DNA of 37,219 nucleotides from Synergistaceae bacterium. GTDB lineage: Bacteria > Synergistota > Synergistia > Synergistales > Aminobacteriaceae. The position numbers were made by a program, and so were the translations under genes. The notes below the pieces were generated by a model. The model worked only from the letters and a program-made list of their open reading frames with translations. It had not been told where the DNA came from and searched no databases. The DNA is taken from NCBI GenBank assembly GCA_031277095.1, contig JAISLU010000016.1:1-37219 (forward strand), given 5' to 3'. This document shows, piece by piece, positions 6,811-13,899 of this stretch (position 1 is the stretch's first letter; every line of letters begins with the position of its first letter).

Positions 6811-9435
6811 TTACCTGAGCAGGCTGAGAACGTTCTGGGGAAGCTGATTTGCCTGGGCCAGCATGCTGGTGCCGGCCTGAAGCATAATCTGAAGTTTCGT
6901 GAATTTCATCATTTCCTTGGCCATGTCCGTGTCCCGGATGCGGCTTTCGGCTGCCGTCAAGTTCTCGCTGGCGACCGTAAGGTTGTTGATGGTGTGCTCC
7001 AGACGGTTCTGGTACGCGCCGATTTTCGCGCGCTGCATGGAAATCTTGTCGATGGCGTTGTCGATGACGGTGATGGACCGCGCCGCCGATGCCCGGTCGG
7101 TCACCAGCACGGCGTTCAAGCCCAGGGCTTCGGCCCGCATATCGCCGAGGTTGATACCCATATCTTCGCCCTCGTTGGCTCCGATCTGGTAGACTGTCGT
7201 GTTGTCCGCAAGATGCAGATAGACGTCCTGGGCTTCGGCGGTGTACGTGAAATACCCGTCGGTGGACACCGTGGCGGCGACGCCGATCATGGAATCGAAC
7301 TCCACGTCGATATTTTCGTGGATCATGCCGATCAGCTTGTTGCCCGTGACCTGCTGGTTCGTGGTGACGACCTGGCCGCTGTGGGCGTCGGTGATGCTGA
7401 CCCTGTAATCGCTTTCCCGCGCTTCGTGGCCCGGCAGAACGTTCATGGACAGGGCCTTGATCAGGTCTTCGTCCCCCGCGAAAGAAAGTTTTCCGATGGC
7501 GCCGGTGACGACAGAGCTGATGACGATGGTTCCCCCCGTGGAGAACGCGCCGGAATCGATTTTATTGCCATTGGCGTCTTTGCCGTTGGTGAAGCGGGCG
7601 AAGGGGTTGGACGCGGTGGTATATTTGTTCTGTCCAAGGTCCTGGCCGATCGCCTTGTTCAGCTTCGCGGTGAAGCTCTCCAGGGTGTCGTTCTGATAAA
7701 GAGTGATGCTGGCCTGCTTGCCGTCGCCCTGGGTGAGGGTGATGGTCTGTGGGTCCGTCAGAAGGAAGCGGCCTTCGGAGTTCCAGAATTTGTCCAGGTC
7801 CCGCAGTTTTACGTCACCCTCGGCCACCTGCCCCACGTAGGCCGCGTCGAAGGTCGCCAGCGTAGTGGGTTGAGTTATTGTATTCATGAATGTGGCGTTT
7901 TTGAAAGATTTATCCAGGGACAGAACAATATCGCCTTCGTAGACCGTTCCGTTGCTCGTATTGAGGTAGAAATTGCGGAAATGGATGTCTTTGCCCGCAA
8001 TGGCGTTTTTATTCATACCGTACATAAGGTAACGTTCAGTGACTTCGTAGTCCTCAGGCGCGGAAGGGGTGGTAGGCTGAACTCCGCCGCTCCTCAGGTT
8101 CATGTCCGCCCACTTGTCGGGCCAGTCCAGGTTTTGGGTTCCGTTGATCTTGATGTTGGTGTCCACAACGGTTGTAGCATTCTGAGTGGCCACTACGTTA
8201 TAGACCATCTTGTCGCCCTTTGCGTAATCGATTTTTTGGTAATTGGAACTGCCTGGGGTTGTCCCTTTCGCGAAGGCTTTTTCGTCGATAAAGACGGCGA
8301 AATTGAACCCCAGCTCACTTTTGCCGGAACCGCTTGCGGTGGTAGTCCACTGAGCAGCTTCAGTTCCCAGAACCGGACTGTTTGCCGTTGCGGGAGTTTT
8401 CGCCGTGACCACGACATTGTCTTGGACGTGGTTCTCCACCGTTCCGTCGGTTTTGAGGATCGAGGCTGTCAGGCGGAACGTCACGGTTTTTGCCCCTTCG
8501 TCCACCTCGGTAACCTCCGCCAGGATGCTTGCGTTGACGTCCGTCGAGGTTACCGCAAATACATCCGTAGGAATTAAGCCGTTTTTACTGTTCCGGTGAC
8601 CGGCCTGAATACCCTGGCTGCTGTAATAGCCCACTAATCGGGTATTCGTTGTATCTCCACCGTATCCCGTCACTGCAGCCGTCCACGCCGCAGTGGCAGT
8701 GGTAATCGCATTACGACCCCCGTGGGTTAGAGCTTCATCGGCCCATACCTTGTAGCTGCCCGCCGGAAGACCTTCCACCCGCAGGCCTTTGACTCCTTTT
8801 TGTTCGTTCAAGCTGACGTTCATGATGACGTCTTCGTGCTTGATCTTAAAGATGTCGGTTTTTTTGACCTCGCCGCTGCCGGGGTTCGCGGTGACGTTGA
8901 TCTTATAGTTGCCCTCGGCCACGGTCTTTTGTCCGAATTGGTCGATACTTCGCAGCCCGCCTTTGACGATCGCCTTGGTCTCCAGATTGCTTGCCGACCA
9001 CAGCACTGCCGCGGAACCGTCCAGGAGTTTTTTCTTGTTGAACTGGGTGGTGTTGCCGATGCGGGTGACTTCCTCCCGGAGCTGGTCGATTTCCAACTGG
9101 ATGTAGGATCGATCCTGCTGGGTCAATGTGTCGTTGGACGCCTGGACCGAAAGCTCGCGCATTCTCTGGAGAATGCTGTGAGTCTCGGAAAGAGCGCCCT
9201 CCGCCGTCTGGAGCATGGAGATACCGTCCTGGGAGTTGCTGACCGCGCGGTCCAAGCCTCGGACCTGGGCGCGCATCTTCTCGGAGATGGCCAAGCCCGC
9301 CGCGTCGTCTGCCGCGGAGTTGATGCGAAGTCCCCTGGAAAGTTTCTGGATGGATTTCTGAAGCGAATTGGTGGTGGAATTTACCGCATTGTACGTTTGA
9401 AGCGCAGGAATATTGTTGTTGACTACCAGACCCAT
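6811..9435 (-). CDS. fliC: Flagellin, unusually large (874 aa)
   Basis: The start is ATG at 9435 after AAGGAGG. N-terminal D0/D1 (about 1-170): MGLVVNNNIPALQTYNAVN, then LSRGLRINSAADDAAGLAIS and LQTAEGALSETHSILQRMREL. C-terminal D1/D0 (about 785-874): SAARSITVIDNAIDKISMQR, IGAYQNRLEHTINNL, ESRIRDTDMAKEMM and an end in NVLSLLR. These are the polymerising domains and look intact. The roughly 610-residue centre (typical flagellins total 280-500 aa) is low in cysteine, Thr/Gly/Asp-rich and probably forms surface-exposed outer domains. Secretion would be through the flagellar export apparatus; as expected there is no Sec signal. No flagellar motor genes are in the window. Confidence 0.95.
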   Translation of the reverse strand: MGLVVNNNIPALQTYNAVNSTTNSLQKSIQKLSRGLRINSAADDAAGLAISEKMRAQVRGLDRAVSNSQDGISMLQTAEGALSETHSILQRMRELSVQASNDTLTQQDRSYIQLEIDQLREEVTRIGNTTQFNKKKLLDGSAAVLWSASNLETKAIVKGGLRSIDQFGQKTVAEGNYKINVTANPGSGEVKKTDIFKIKHEDVIMNVSLNEQKGVKGLRVEGLPAGSYKVWADEALTHGGRNAITTATAAWTAAVTGYGGDTTNTRLVGYYSSQGIQAGHRNSKNGLIPTDVFAVTSTDVNASILAEVTEVDEGAKTVTFRLTASILKTDGTVENHVQDNVVVTAKTPATANSPVLGTEAAQWTTTASGSGKSELGFNFAVFIDEKAFAKGTTPGSSNYQKIDYAKGDKMVYNVVATQNATTVVDTNIKINGTQNLDWPDKWADMNLRSGGVQPTTPSAPEDYEVTERYLMYGMNKNAIAGKDIHFRNFYLNTSNGTVYEGDIVLSLDKSFKNATFMNTITQPTTLATFDAAYVGQVAEGDVKLRDLDKFWNSEGRFLLTDPQTITLTQGDGKQASITLYQNDTLESFTAKLNKAIGQDLGQNKYTTASNPFARFTNGKDANGNKIDSGAFSTGGTIVISSVVTGAIGKLSFAGDEDLIKALSMNVLPGHEARESDYRVSITDAHSGQVVTTNQQVTGNKLIGMIHENIDVEFDSMIGVAATVSTDGYFTYTAEAQDVYLHLADNTTVYQIGANEGEDMGINLGDMRAEALGLNAVLVTDRASAARSITVIDNAIDKISMQRAKIGAYQNRLEHTINNLTVASENLTAAESRIRDTDMAKEMMKFTKLQIMLQAGTSMLAQANQLPQNVLSLLR

Positions 9436-9462
9436 TTAAACAACCTCCTTGTTGTTTCTGGG
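9436..9462 (-). promoter_or_regulatory. Flagellin ribosome site enclosed in an inverted repeat
   Basis: On the minus strand AAACAAC-AAGGAG-GTTGTTT precedes the ATG, so the Shine-Dalgarno core lies in the loop of a 7-bp stem. This could allow translational control of flagellin. Confidence 0.5.
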
Positions 9463-9537
9463 GGAACTGCGTCCCTAATTTGCCCGACGAAGCGTCCATG
9501 CCCGTCTGCGGCTCGATATGAAAAATCTTACATGACA

Positions 9538-9562
9538 AAATCCGCGTCGTTGCCAAACTTTA
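9538..9562 (-). promoter_or_regulatory. Sigma-28 (FliA)-like promoter of flagellin
   Basis: A TAAAGTTT -35 matches the sigma-28 consensus perfectly (plus-strand positions 9555-9562). About 10 bp further lies GCGGATTT, a partial match to the GCCGATAA -10. Its position, about 100 nt before the flagellin start, fits late-class flagellar control. Confidence 0.5.
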
Positions 9563-9678
9563 CTCTATTCTCAATTTAAGCCCATCTACGGCTCCGCATC
9601 CCCTCCTCAATAACAGCGATGATAAATCGCTTACGATAAACTCTCACGTCTTTATGAATCATGTAACGTGCGAAGTCT

Positions 9679-9707
9679 TTTATACCTGCTGCGTTCATGA
9701 TTGTCAA
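9679..9707 (-). promoter_or_regulatory. Sigma-70-like promoter upstream of flagellin
   Basis: On the minus strand TTGACA, 17 bp, TATAAA. It would give flagellin a second, vegetative promoter with a leader of about 235 nt, or drive a short untranslated RNA. Confidence 0.45.
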
Positions 9708-10145
9708 CGGAGAAAAATGAGCAATATTGCGGAAAGAACAAGAAAAGAACAACAAATACGACAAACACGCACTCTACCTAAAGCCAAAGTGACGGTTCAT
9801 GATCAGGGATTGCAACCGGCAATCAAACATCCTGATGACGGGGGAAACCGGATAACGCTCATAGTCTTTACTCAAGAAACCGGCGACGGGAAATGACACA
9901 TTGAGGGTTTTAGTATAATGACTCGCAAAATTCACGAAATAAAGGGAAATTTAGAAGATTTCTGCATACAATACTCCTCCTCTTAAAAAATCATTTCAAG
10001 AGGGATTCTAAAGGGATGGACTGCTTACGTCCGATAGGCTCCCAGGTCGATCCTTCCAAACAGATACTTGCGGCGAAAAATCGGCTTCTCGGGGGTATAA
10101 TACGACATTATGGGAGATCTCAACTTGGGAAACAGGGGCTTCGTC

Positions 10146-10502
10146 ATGCACGAACTATCGCTTGCGGAGGCAGTCAACAAAACCATCAAAGATCTGTGTC
10201 AGCGTTCCGCCTGGGCACGGGTGCGCCGTGTCGTCCTGAAAATCGGCCACATGCGCCAGGTGGACCCCGAGCTGCTTGCCTTTGCCTTCAACGTGGTCTC
10301 CAAGGGCACGGTTTCCGAGGGAGCGGAACTCTCCATTCTGGAGCTGCCGATTGTCTTCAAGTGCCACACCTGCGGCAAAAACATCGGGAGCGAAGCCATG
10401 ACCTTCATCTGTCAGAACTGCGGCAGCACGGATGTGGAACTGCTTTCGGGCATGGAGCTGACCATCGAGTCCATGGAGGTCGAGGGCCGTCAGGTTCTGT
10501 GA
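10146..10502 (+). CDS. hypA: Hydrogenase/urease nickel incorporation protein HypA
   Basis: The ATG at 10146 is chosen over the in-frame ATG at 10110 because HypA must start MHE: the N-terminal amine and His2 bind nickel. The ribosome site AGGGG is 8 nt upstream. The product is 118 aa, the usual length. It begins MHELSLAEAV. The structural zinc site is C73-x2-C76 (KCHTC) and C89-x2-C92 (ICQNC). It delivers Ni2+ to [NiFe]-hydrogenase (or urease) precursors together with HypB. hypB starts 97 bp downstream on the same strand. No hydrogenase structural gene or hypCDEF is in the window. Confidence 0.93.
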   Translation: MHELSLAEAVNKTIKDLCQRSAWARVRRVVLKIGHMRQVDPELLAFAFNVVSKGTVSEGAELSILELPIVFKCHTCGKNIGSEAMTFICQNCGSTDVELLSGMELTIESMEVEGRQVL

Positions 10503-10599
10503 CGGGCTTGTCCCGGAGTCACGCGAAAAAAACCGGAAAAAGATCGAAGTCAAGAATTCGAGTCGAGAATGAATATATGGAAGTTAAGGAATGGAATAA

Positions 10600-11271
10600 A
10601 TGAGTGAAATCGTGACGATACAACAGTCCGTTATGGCAGAGGACGAAAAGTACGCTTTTCGGATACGAAAGCGCATGGGGAGAACTCTGATGGTCAACAT
10701 CATCGGGTCTCCGGGATGCGGTAAAACGACGTTGCTGGAGGAAACGGCTTCGAGGGCCCCTTTCCTTTTCGCGGTGATAGAGGGGGACTTGGAAACCTCT
10801 CGGGACGCGGAACGGCTGGCGGCGAAAAACGTCGAAACCCTTCAAATCAACACCAAAGGCTGCTGCCATTTGGAAGCCCATGTGATCGAAAAAGCGCTGG
10901 AGTCCCTTTCGTTGGACGCCGTCGACGTCCTTTTCGTGGAAAACGTGGGGAATCTCGTTTGCCCCGCGGAGTTCGATTTGGGAGAAGACTTCAAGGTGGC
11001 GGTGGTCAGCACCCCGGAAGGGGCGGACAAGCCTCTCAAATACCCTTTCCTTTTCGTGCAGTCCGAGGCGGTGCTGCTGACGAAAGTGGATCTTTTGCCT
11101 TACGTACGGTTCGATAAAGAAATGTTTTCGCGGGACGTGAGATCCCTCAACCCCAAAAGCCCCATTATCGAACTCGATTTGATATCCGGCGCGGGAGTGG
11201 ACACATGGGTGTCCTTCCTCTCCCGCCGACTCGAGGAGAAGCGCGCTCATGCAGATCGACAATCGACATAA
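10600..11271 (+). CDS. hypB: Hydrogenase nickel incorporation GTPase HypB
   Basis: 223 aa. SIMIBI-class G protein that powers nickel transfer. P-loop GSPGCGKT at 36-43; EGDLETSRDAERL is the switch I region; KGCCHLEAH (86-92) carries the C-x-H-type metal site at the dimer interface; VENVGNLVCPAEFDLGE is the conserved G3 region; LLTKVDLLPYV contains the NKxD-like guanine-specificity motif (as TKVD). It has no His-rich N-terminal nickel-storage stretch and no N-terminal CxxCGC motif, so it is a short-form HypB. Its last 23 bp overlap the start of uvrD, which borrows GAGGAGAAG inside hypB as ribosome site. Confidence 0.93.
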   Translation: MSEIVTIQQSVMAEDEKYAFRIRKRMGRTLMVNIIGSPGCGKTTLLEETASRAPFLFAVIEGDLETSRDAERLAAKNVETLQINTKGCCHLEAHVIEKALESLSLDAVDVLFVENVGNLVCPAEFDLGEDFKVAVVSTPEGADKPLKYPFLFVQSEAVLLTKVDLLPYVRFDKEMFSRDVRSLNPKSPIIELDLISGAGVDTWVSFLSRRLEEKRAHADRQST

Positions 11272-13330
11272 AACCAAAACCCTTTCGGAACAAAATCTTT
11301 CGGACGAAAGGTCAGCCGGCGACAAGATTTTATCGAAACTGGCCCCGCGTCAGCGCGAGGCGGTGACTTACGTGGATGGGCCTCTTTTGGTGCTGGCCGG
11401 GGCGGGGAGCGGCAAGACCAGGGTCCTGACCCACAAGGTGGCGTGGCTGATCGCCGAGCGCCGGGCGGCTCCCTGGCAGATACTGGCCGTTACGTTCACC
11501 AACAAGGCGGCGGGGGAGATGCGGGAACGGGTCTCCGCGCTGGTGCCCTACGGAGCCGACGAGGTGCAGGTCAGCACGTTCCATTCTTTTGGCCTGCGTT
11601 TCCTTTTTCGCAATAAAGAGGAAGCGGAGAAAATCGTCCGAGTGCGGCCGGGGTTCGCCGTTTTCGATCGGGGCGACAGCCGCGCGCTCGTCAAGCAAAT
11701 TCTCGACAACGCGCATATCAACACGAAGGACGTGGAACCCGCGTCGCTGCTGGACGCTATTTCCAGAGAGAAGGCCTCCTGGTCCCCCGGCTCGCGGACG
11801 TCTATCCTGGAGGGGCTCTACCTGGACGTGTACCGTCAATATCAAAACCTCCTGCGAGAGCGGAACGCGGTCGATTTCGACGACTTGATGACCGCCCCCC
11901 TCCAAATGCTGGCGGCGGACGCCGCCCTGAAGGAAAGAGAGCGGAAGCGGATCAAGTGGCTTCTGGTGGACGAGTACCAGGACGTCAACAGACCTCAGTA
12001 CCTCCTTCTGCGCTACCTGGTGGGGGACGACTGCCGGATCATGGTGGTGGGTGACCCGGATCAGTCGATTTACGGCTGGCGCGGAGCGGACATCGGCATG
12101 ATTTTAAACTTCGAACGGGATTTTCAGGGGACGAACTCTTCTGATAAAGACGGGCAAGGCAAGGCCCACGTCGTCGTTTTGGACGAAAACTACCGCTCCA
12201 GCGGCAATATTCTGGGGGCGGCGAACTCCCTGATCCGCAACAACTCCCTCCGCAAGGAGAAAAATTTGAAAGCCACCCGGGGCGACGGAGAAAAAGTCTA
12301 CAACCTCCTGGCCCAGAGCGACTTTCAGGAGGCGGATTTCATCACGGCGGAGATCGAACGGCTGCGGGTCAACCACGGCTACGATTACGGGGACATCGCT
12401 CTTCTCTACCGCCAGAACGCCATGAGCCGCCTTTACGAACAAAAGCTCCTGGAAGCGGGTATTCCCTACAGGATCGTGCGGGGCGTGGCTTTTTACGAGC
12501 GCAAGGAGGTACGAGACGTCCTGTCGGTCCTGAAGCTGGCGGTCAACCCGGGAGATCTGAACGCCCTGGAGCGCGCCGCCGGGTTTCTGGTGAAGGGCTT
12601 TGGCCCCAAGAAAATGCTGGAGTTCGCGGCGTGGGGCCGAGATTCCGGCAGCTTCTTTTTGGAGGCCGAGGAGTTTTGGAAAAATCTGGCGGGGGGAGCC
12701 TGTCCCATAAAAGGGCAGGTGGGGCAGTCGGTGGCGGAACTGGGCCGGCGTATGTCGGCGCTGTTGAAGGTATCGGAGAACATCGGCGCCGCGATAGACT
12801 ATATTTTGACGAGCATGGGTTACGAGGATCTTCTGCGGCAAAAAAATCCGGAGGACTGGGAAGACCGTATCGCCAACGTCATGGAGCTGCGGTCGGTGGT
12901 TCCCGGGGGGGACCTGGCCCAGGCTCTGGCGGAGGCCGCGCTTTTCACCGACGCGGACAAAAGCGATCCCAACGAACGGCGTGTCGTCAACCTTCTGACG
13001 CTTCACGCCGCGAAAGGCCTGGAGTTTCCCGTGGTGTTTCTGGTGGGCCTGGAGGAGAACGTGTTCCCCAACTACCGCGCTCAGGACGACCCTTCTCAGA
13101 TGGAAGAGGAGCGCAGGCTCTGCTACGTGGGCATGACCCGGGCCGAAGAACGCCTCTATCTCACGGCCGCCCGCAGCAGGCGGCTCTATGGCACAACTTA
13201 CGACAAGGGTTTTTCGAGGTTCCTTTGCGAGATCCCGGACAGCTACAAATGGGTGGACGATCGAGGAGGCGAGGTGCGCCGTGACTCAAAGTACGGTTAT
13301 GGCAATAACCGGCGACGTTGGGGCTGGTAA
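11249..13330 (+). CDS. pcrA: UvrD/PcrA-type superfamily 1 DNA helicase
   Basis: 693 aa. 3'-5' helicase acting in nucleotide-excision/mismatch repair and in clearing RecA filaments. Motif I AGAGSGKT at about 50-57; motif Ia TFTNKAAGEMRERV; motif II LLVDEYQDVNRPQ; motif III GDPDQSIYGWRGAD; motif IV ENYRSSGNI; motif V TLHAAKGLEFPVVFLVGLEE; motif VI YVGMTRAEERLYL. It ends shortly after motif VI (YGYGNNRRRWGW) and lacks the long C-terminal extension of classical PcrA, which usually runs about 40 residues longer. The start overlaps hypB by 23 bp and the end overlaps coaE by 50 bp, so the three genes are translationally coupled. Confidence 0.92.
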   Translation: MQIDNRHKTKTLSEQNLSDERSAGDKILSKLAPRQREAVTYVDGPLLVLAGAGSGKTRVLTHKVAWLIAERRAAPWQILAVTFTNKAAGEMRERVSALVPYGADEVQVSTFHSFGLRFLFRNKEEAEKIVRVRPGFAVFDRGDSRALVKQILDNAHINTKDVEPASLLDAISREKASWSPGSRTSILEGLYLDVYRQYQNLLRERNAVDFDDLMTAPLQMLAADAALKERERKRIKWLLVDEYQDVNRPQYLLLRYLVGDDCRIMVVGDPDQSIYGWRGADIGMILNFERDFQGTNSSDKDGQGKAHVVVLDENYRSSGNILGAANSLIRNNSLRKEKNLKATRGDGEKVYNLLAQSDFQEADFITAEIERLRVNHGYDYGDIALLYRQNAMSRLYEQKLLEAGIPYRIVRGVAFYERKEVRDVLSVLKLAVNPGDLNALERAAGFLVKGFGPKKMLEFAAWGRDSGSFFLEAEEFWKNLAGGACPIKGQVGQSVAELGRRMSALLKVSENIGAAIDYILTSMGYEDLLRQKNPEDWEDRIANVMELRSVVPGGDLAQALAEAALFTDADKSDPNERRVVNLLTLHAAKGLEFPVVFLVGLEENVFPNYRAQDDPSQMEEERRLCYVGMTRAEERLYLTAARSRRLYGTTYDKGFSRFLCEIPDSYKWVDDRGGEVRRDSKYGYGNNRRRWGW

Positions 13331-13898
13331 GTCCACGGTCGCCAAAATGTTCGGGGCTCTGGGGGGTTTATGGATCGACGCGGACCGCGTGGTGGCCGAA
13401 TTCTGGGAAACTCCGGAGATGGTGGCCGCGGCGGTGGAGCGATGGGGGACGGCTGTCCTGGGAGAATCGGGGCATGTTCTGCATAAACCGGTCGCCGAAC
13501 GCATTTTCGGCAACAGAGGGGAGTACGATTGGCTCACGGGCCTGCTGCATCCCCGGGTCATGGAAGAAATCCGGCGCCGAACCGAGACGGCCGGGTGGAG
13601 CGTTGTCGAAATTCCCCTTTTGTTCGAGACGGGTGTCCCTCCCTGGGTCACGGTCACCCTGTTCGTGACGGCTTCGAAGGAGAGGCGGGCGGCCCGGTGC
13701 CGCAAGCGAGGCTGGGACGAGGCCGAGATGGCGAAACGGGAGAGTTTTTTCCTGCCCGGCGAGGAGCGCATGAAACGGTCGGATTACGTCATCCGCAACG
13801 AGGGCGACATGGCGGAGCTGAGAGAGGCCGTGAAAAAAGTGTACGCGAAAGCCATAAAGGGCAGTTACATGGGAGGCAGTTTCGGGGGAGGGGTATAA
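13281..13898 (+). CDS. coaE: Dephospho-CoA kinase
   Basis: The GTG start at 13281 follows GAGGAGGCGAGG (6 nt spacing), giving 205 aa beginning VTQSTVMAITGDVGAGKST; longer upstream frames would run far into uvrD. The enzyme catalyses the last step of coenzyme A synthesis. P-loop GDVGAGKS at about 11-18; WIDADRVVAEF corresponds to the conserved DAD segment; LLHPRVMEEI is the CoA-domain motif; VEIPLLFETG matches the VPLLFE substrate motif; RxAARCRKRGWDEAEM is the LID. The glycine-rich tail (SYMGGSFGGGV) is atypical and probably disordered. The stop is 1 bp before the next start. Confidence 0.9.
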   Translation: MTQSTVMAITGDVGAGKSTVAKMFGALGGLWIDADRVVAEFWETPEMVAAAVERWGTAVLGESGHVLHKPVAERIFGNRGEYDWLTGLLHPRVMEEIRRRTETAGWSVVEIPLLFETGVPPWVTVTLFVTASKERRAARCRKRGWDEAEMAKRESFFLPGEERMKRSDYVIRNEGDMAELREAVKKVYAKAIKGSYMGGSFGGGV

Positions 13899-13899
13899 A

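Larger units (their letters stand above)
9436..10145. other. Flagellin/hypA intergenic region (710 bp)
   Basis: It contains the sigma-28-like site, two 15-bp near-identical direct repeats (gcccRtctRcggctc at 9500-9514 and 9580-9594, 80 bp apart) and a sigma-70-like promoter on the minus strand (TTGACA/17/TATAAA, plus-strand positions 9679-9707). Candidate TATAAT boxes for hypA lie at 9914-9919 and 10096-10101. A 59-80 codon plus-strand frame (9654 or 9717 to 9896) and a 62-codon minus-strand frame (9576-9764) exist, but their composition does not convince me they are genes. Confidence 0.5.

Noticed and set aside
6748..8577. 609-codon frame antisense to flagellin
   Set aside because: Val/Gly/Asp-rich shadow of the flagellin codons with no domain.
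9436..9535. GGGCAAA...GGGACGCA on the minus strand before flagellin, reminiscent of a c-di-GMP-I riboswitch
   Set aside because: The two short motifs are present, but the P2 tetraloop stem and the P3 receptor stem with its conserved partner sequences are not seen.
9654..9896. 80-codon plus-strand frame upstream of hypA
   Set aside because: No good ribosome site for the full frame, only a short GGAG for an internal ATG; composition not gene-like and no family recognised.
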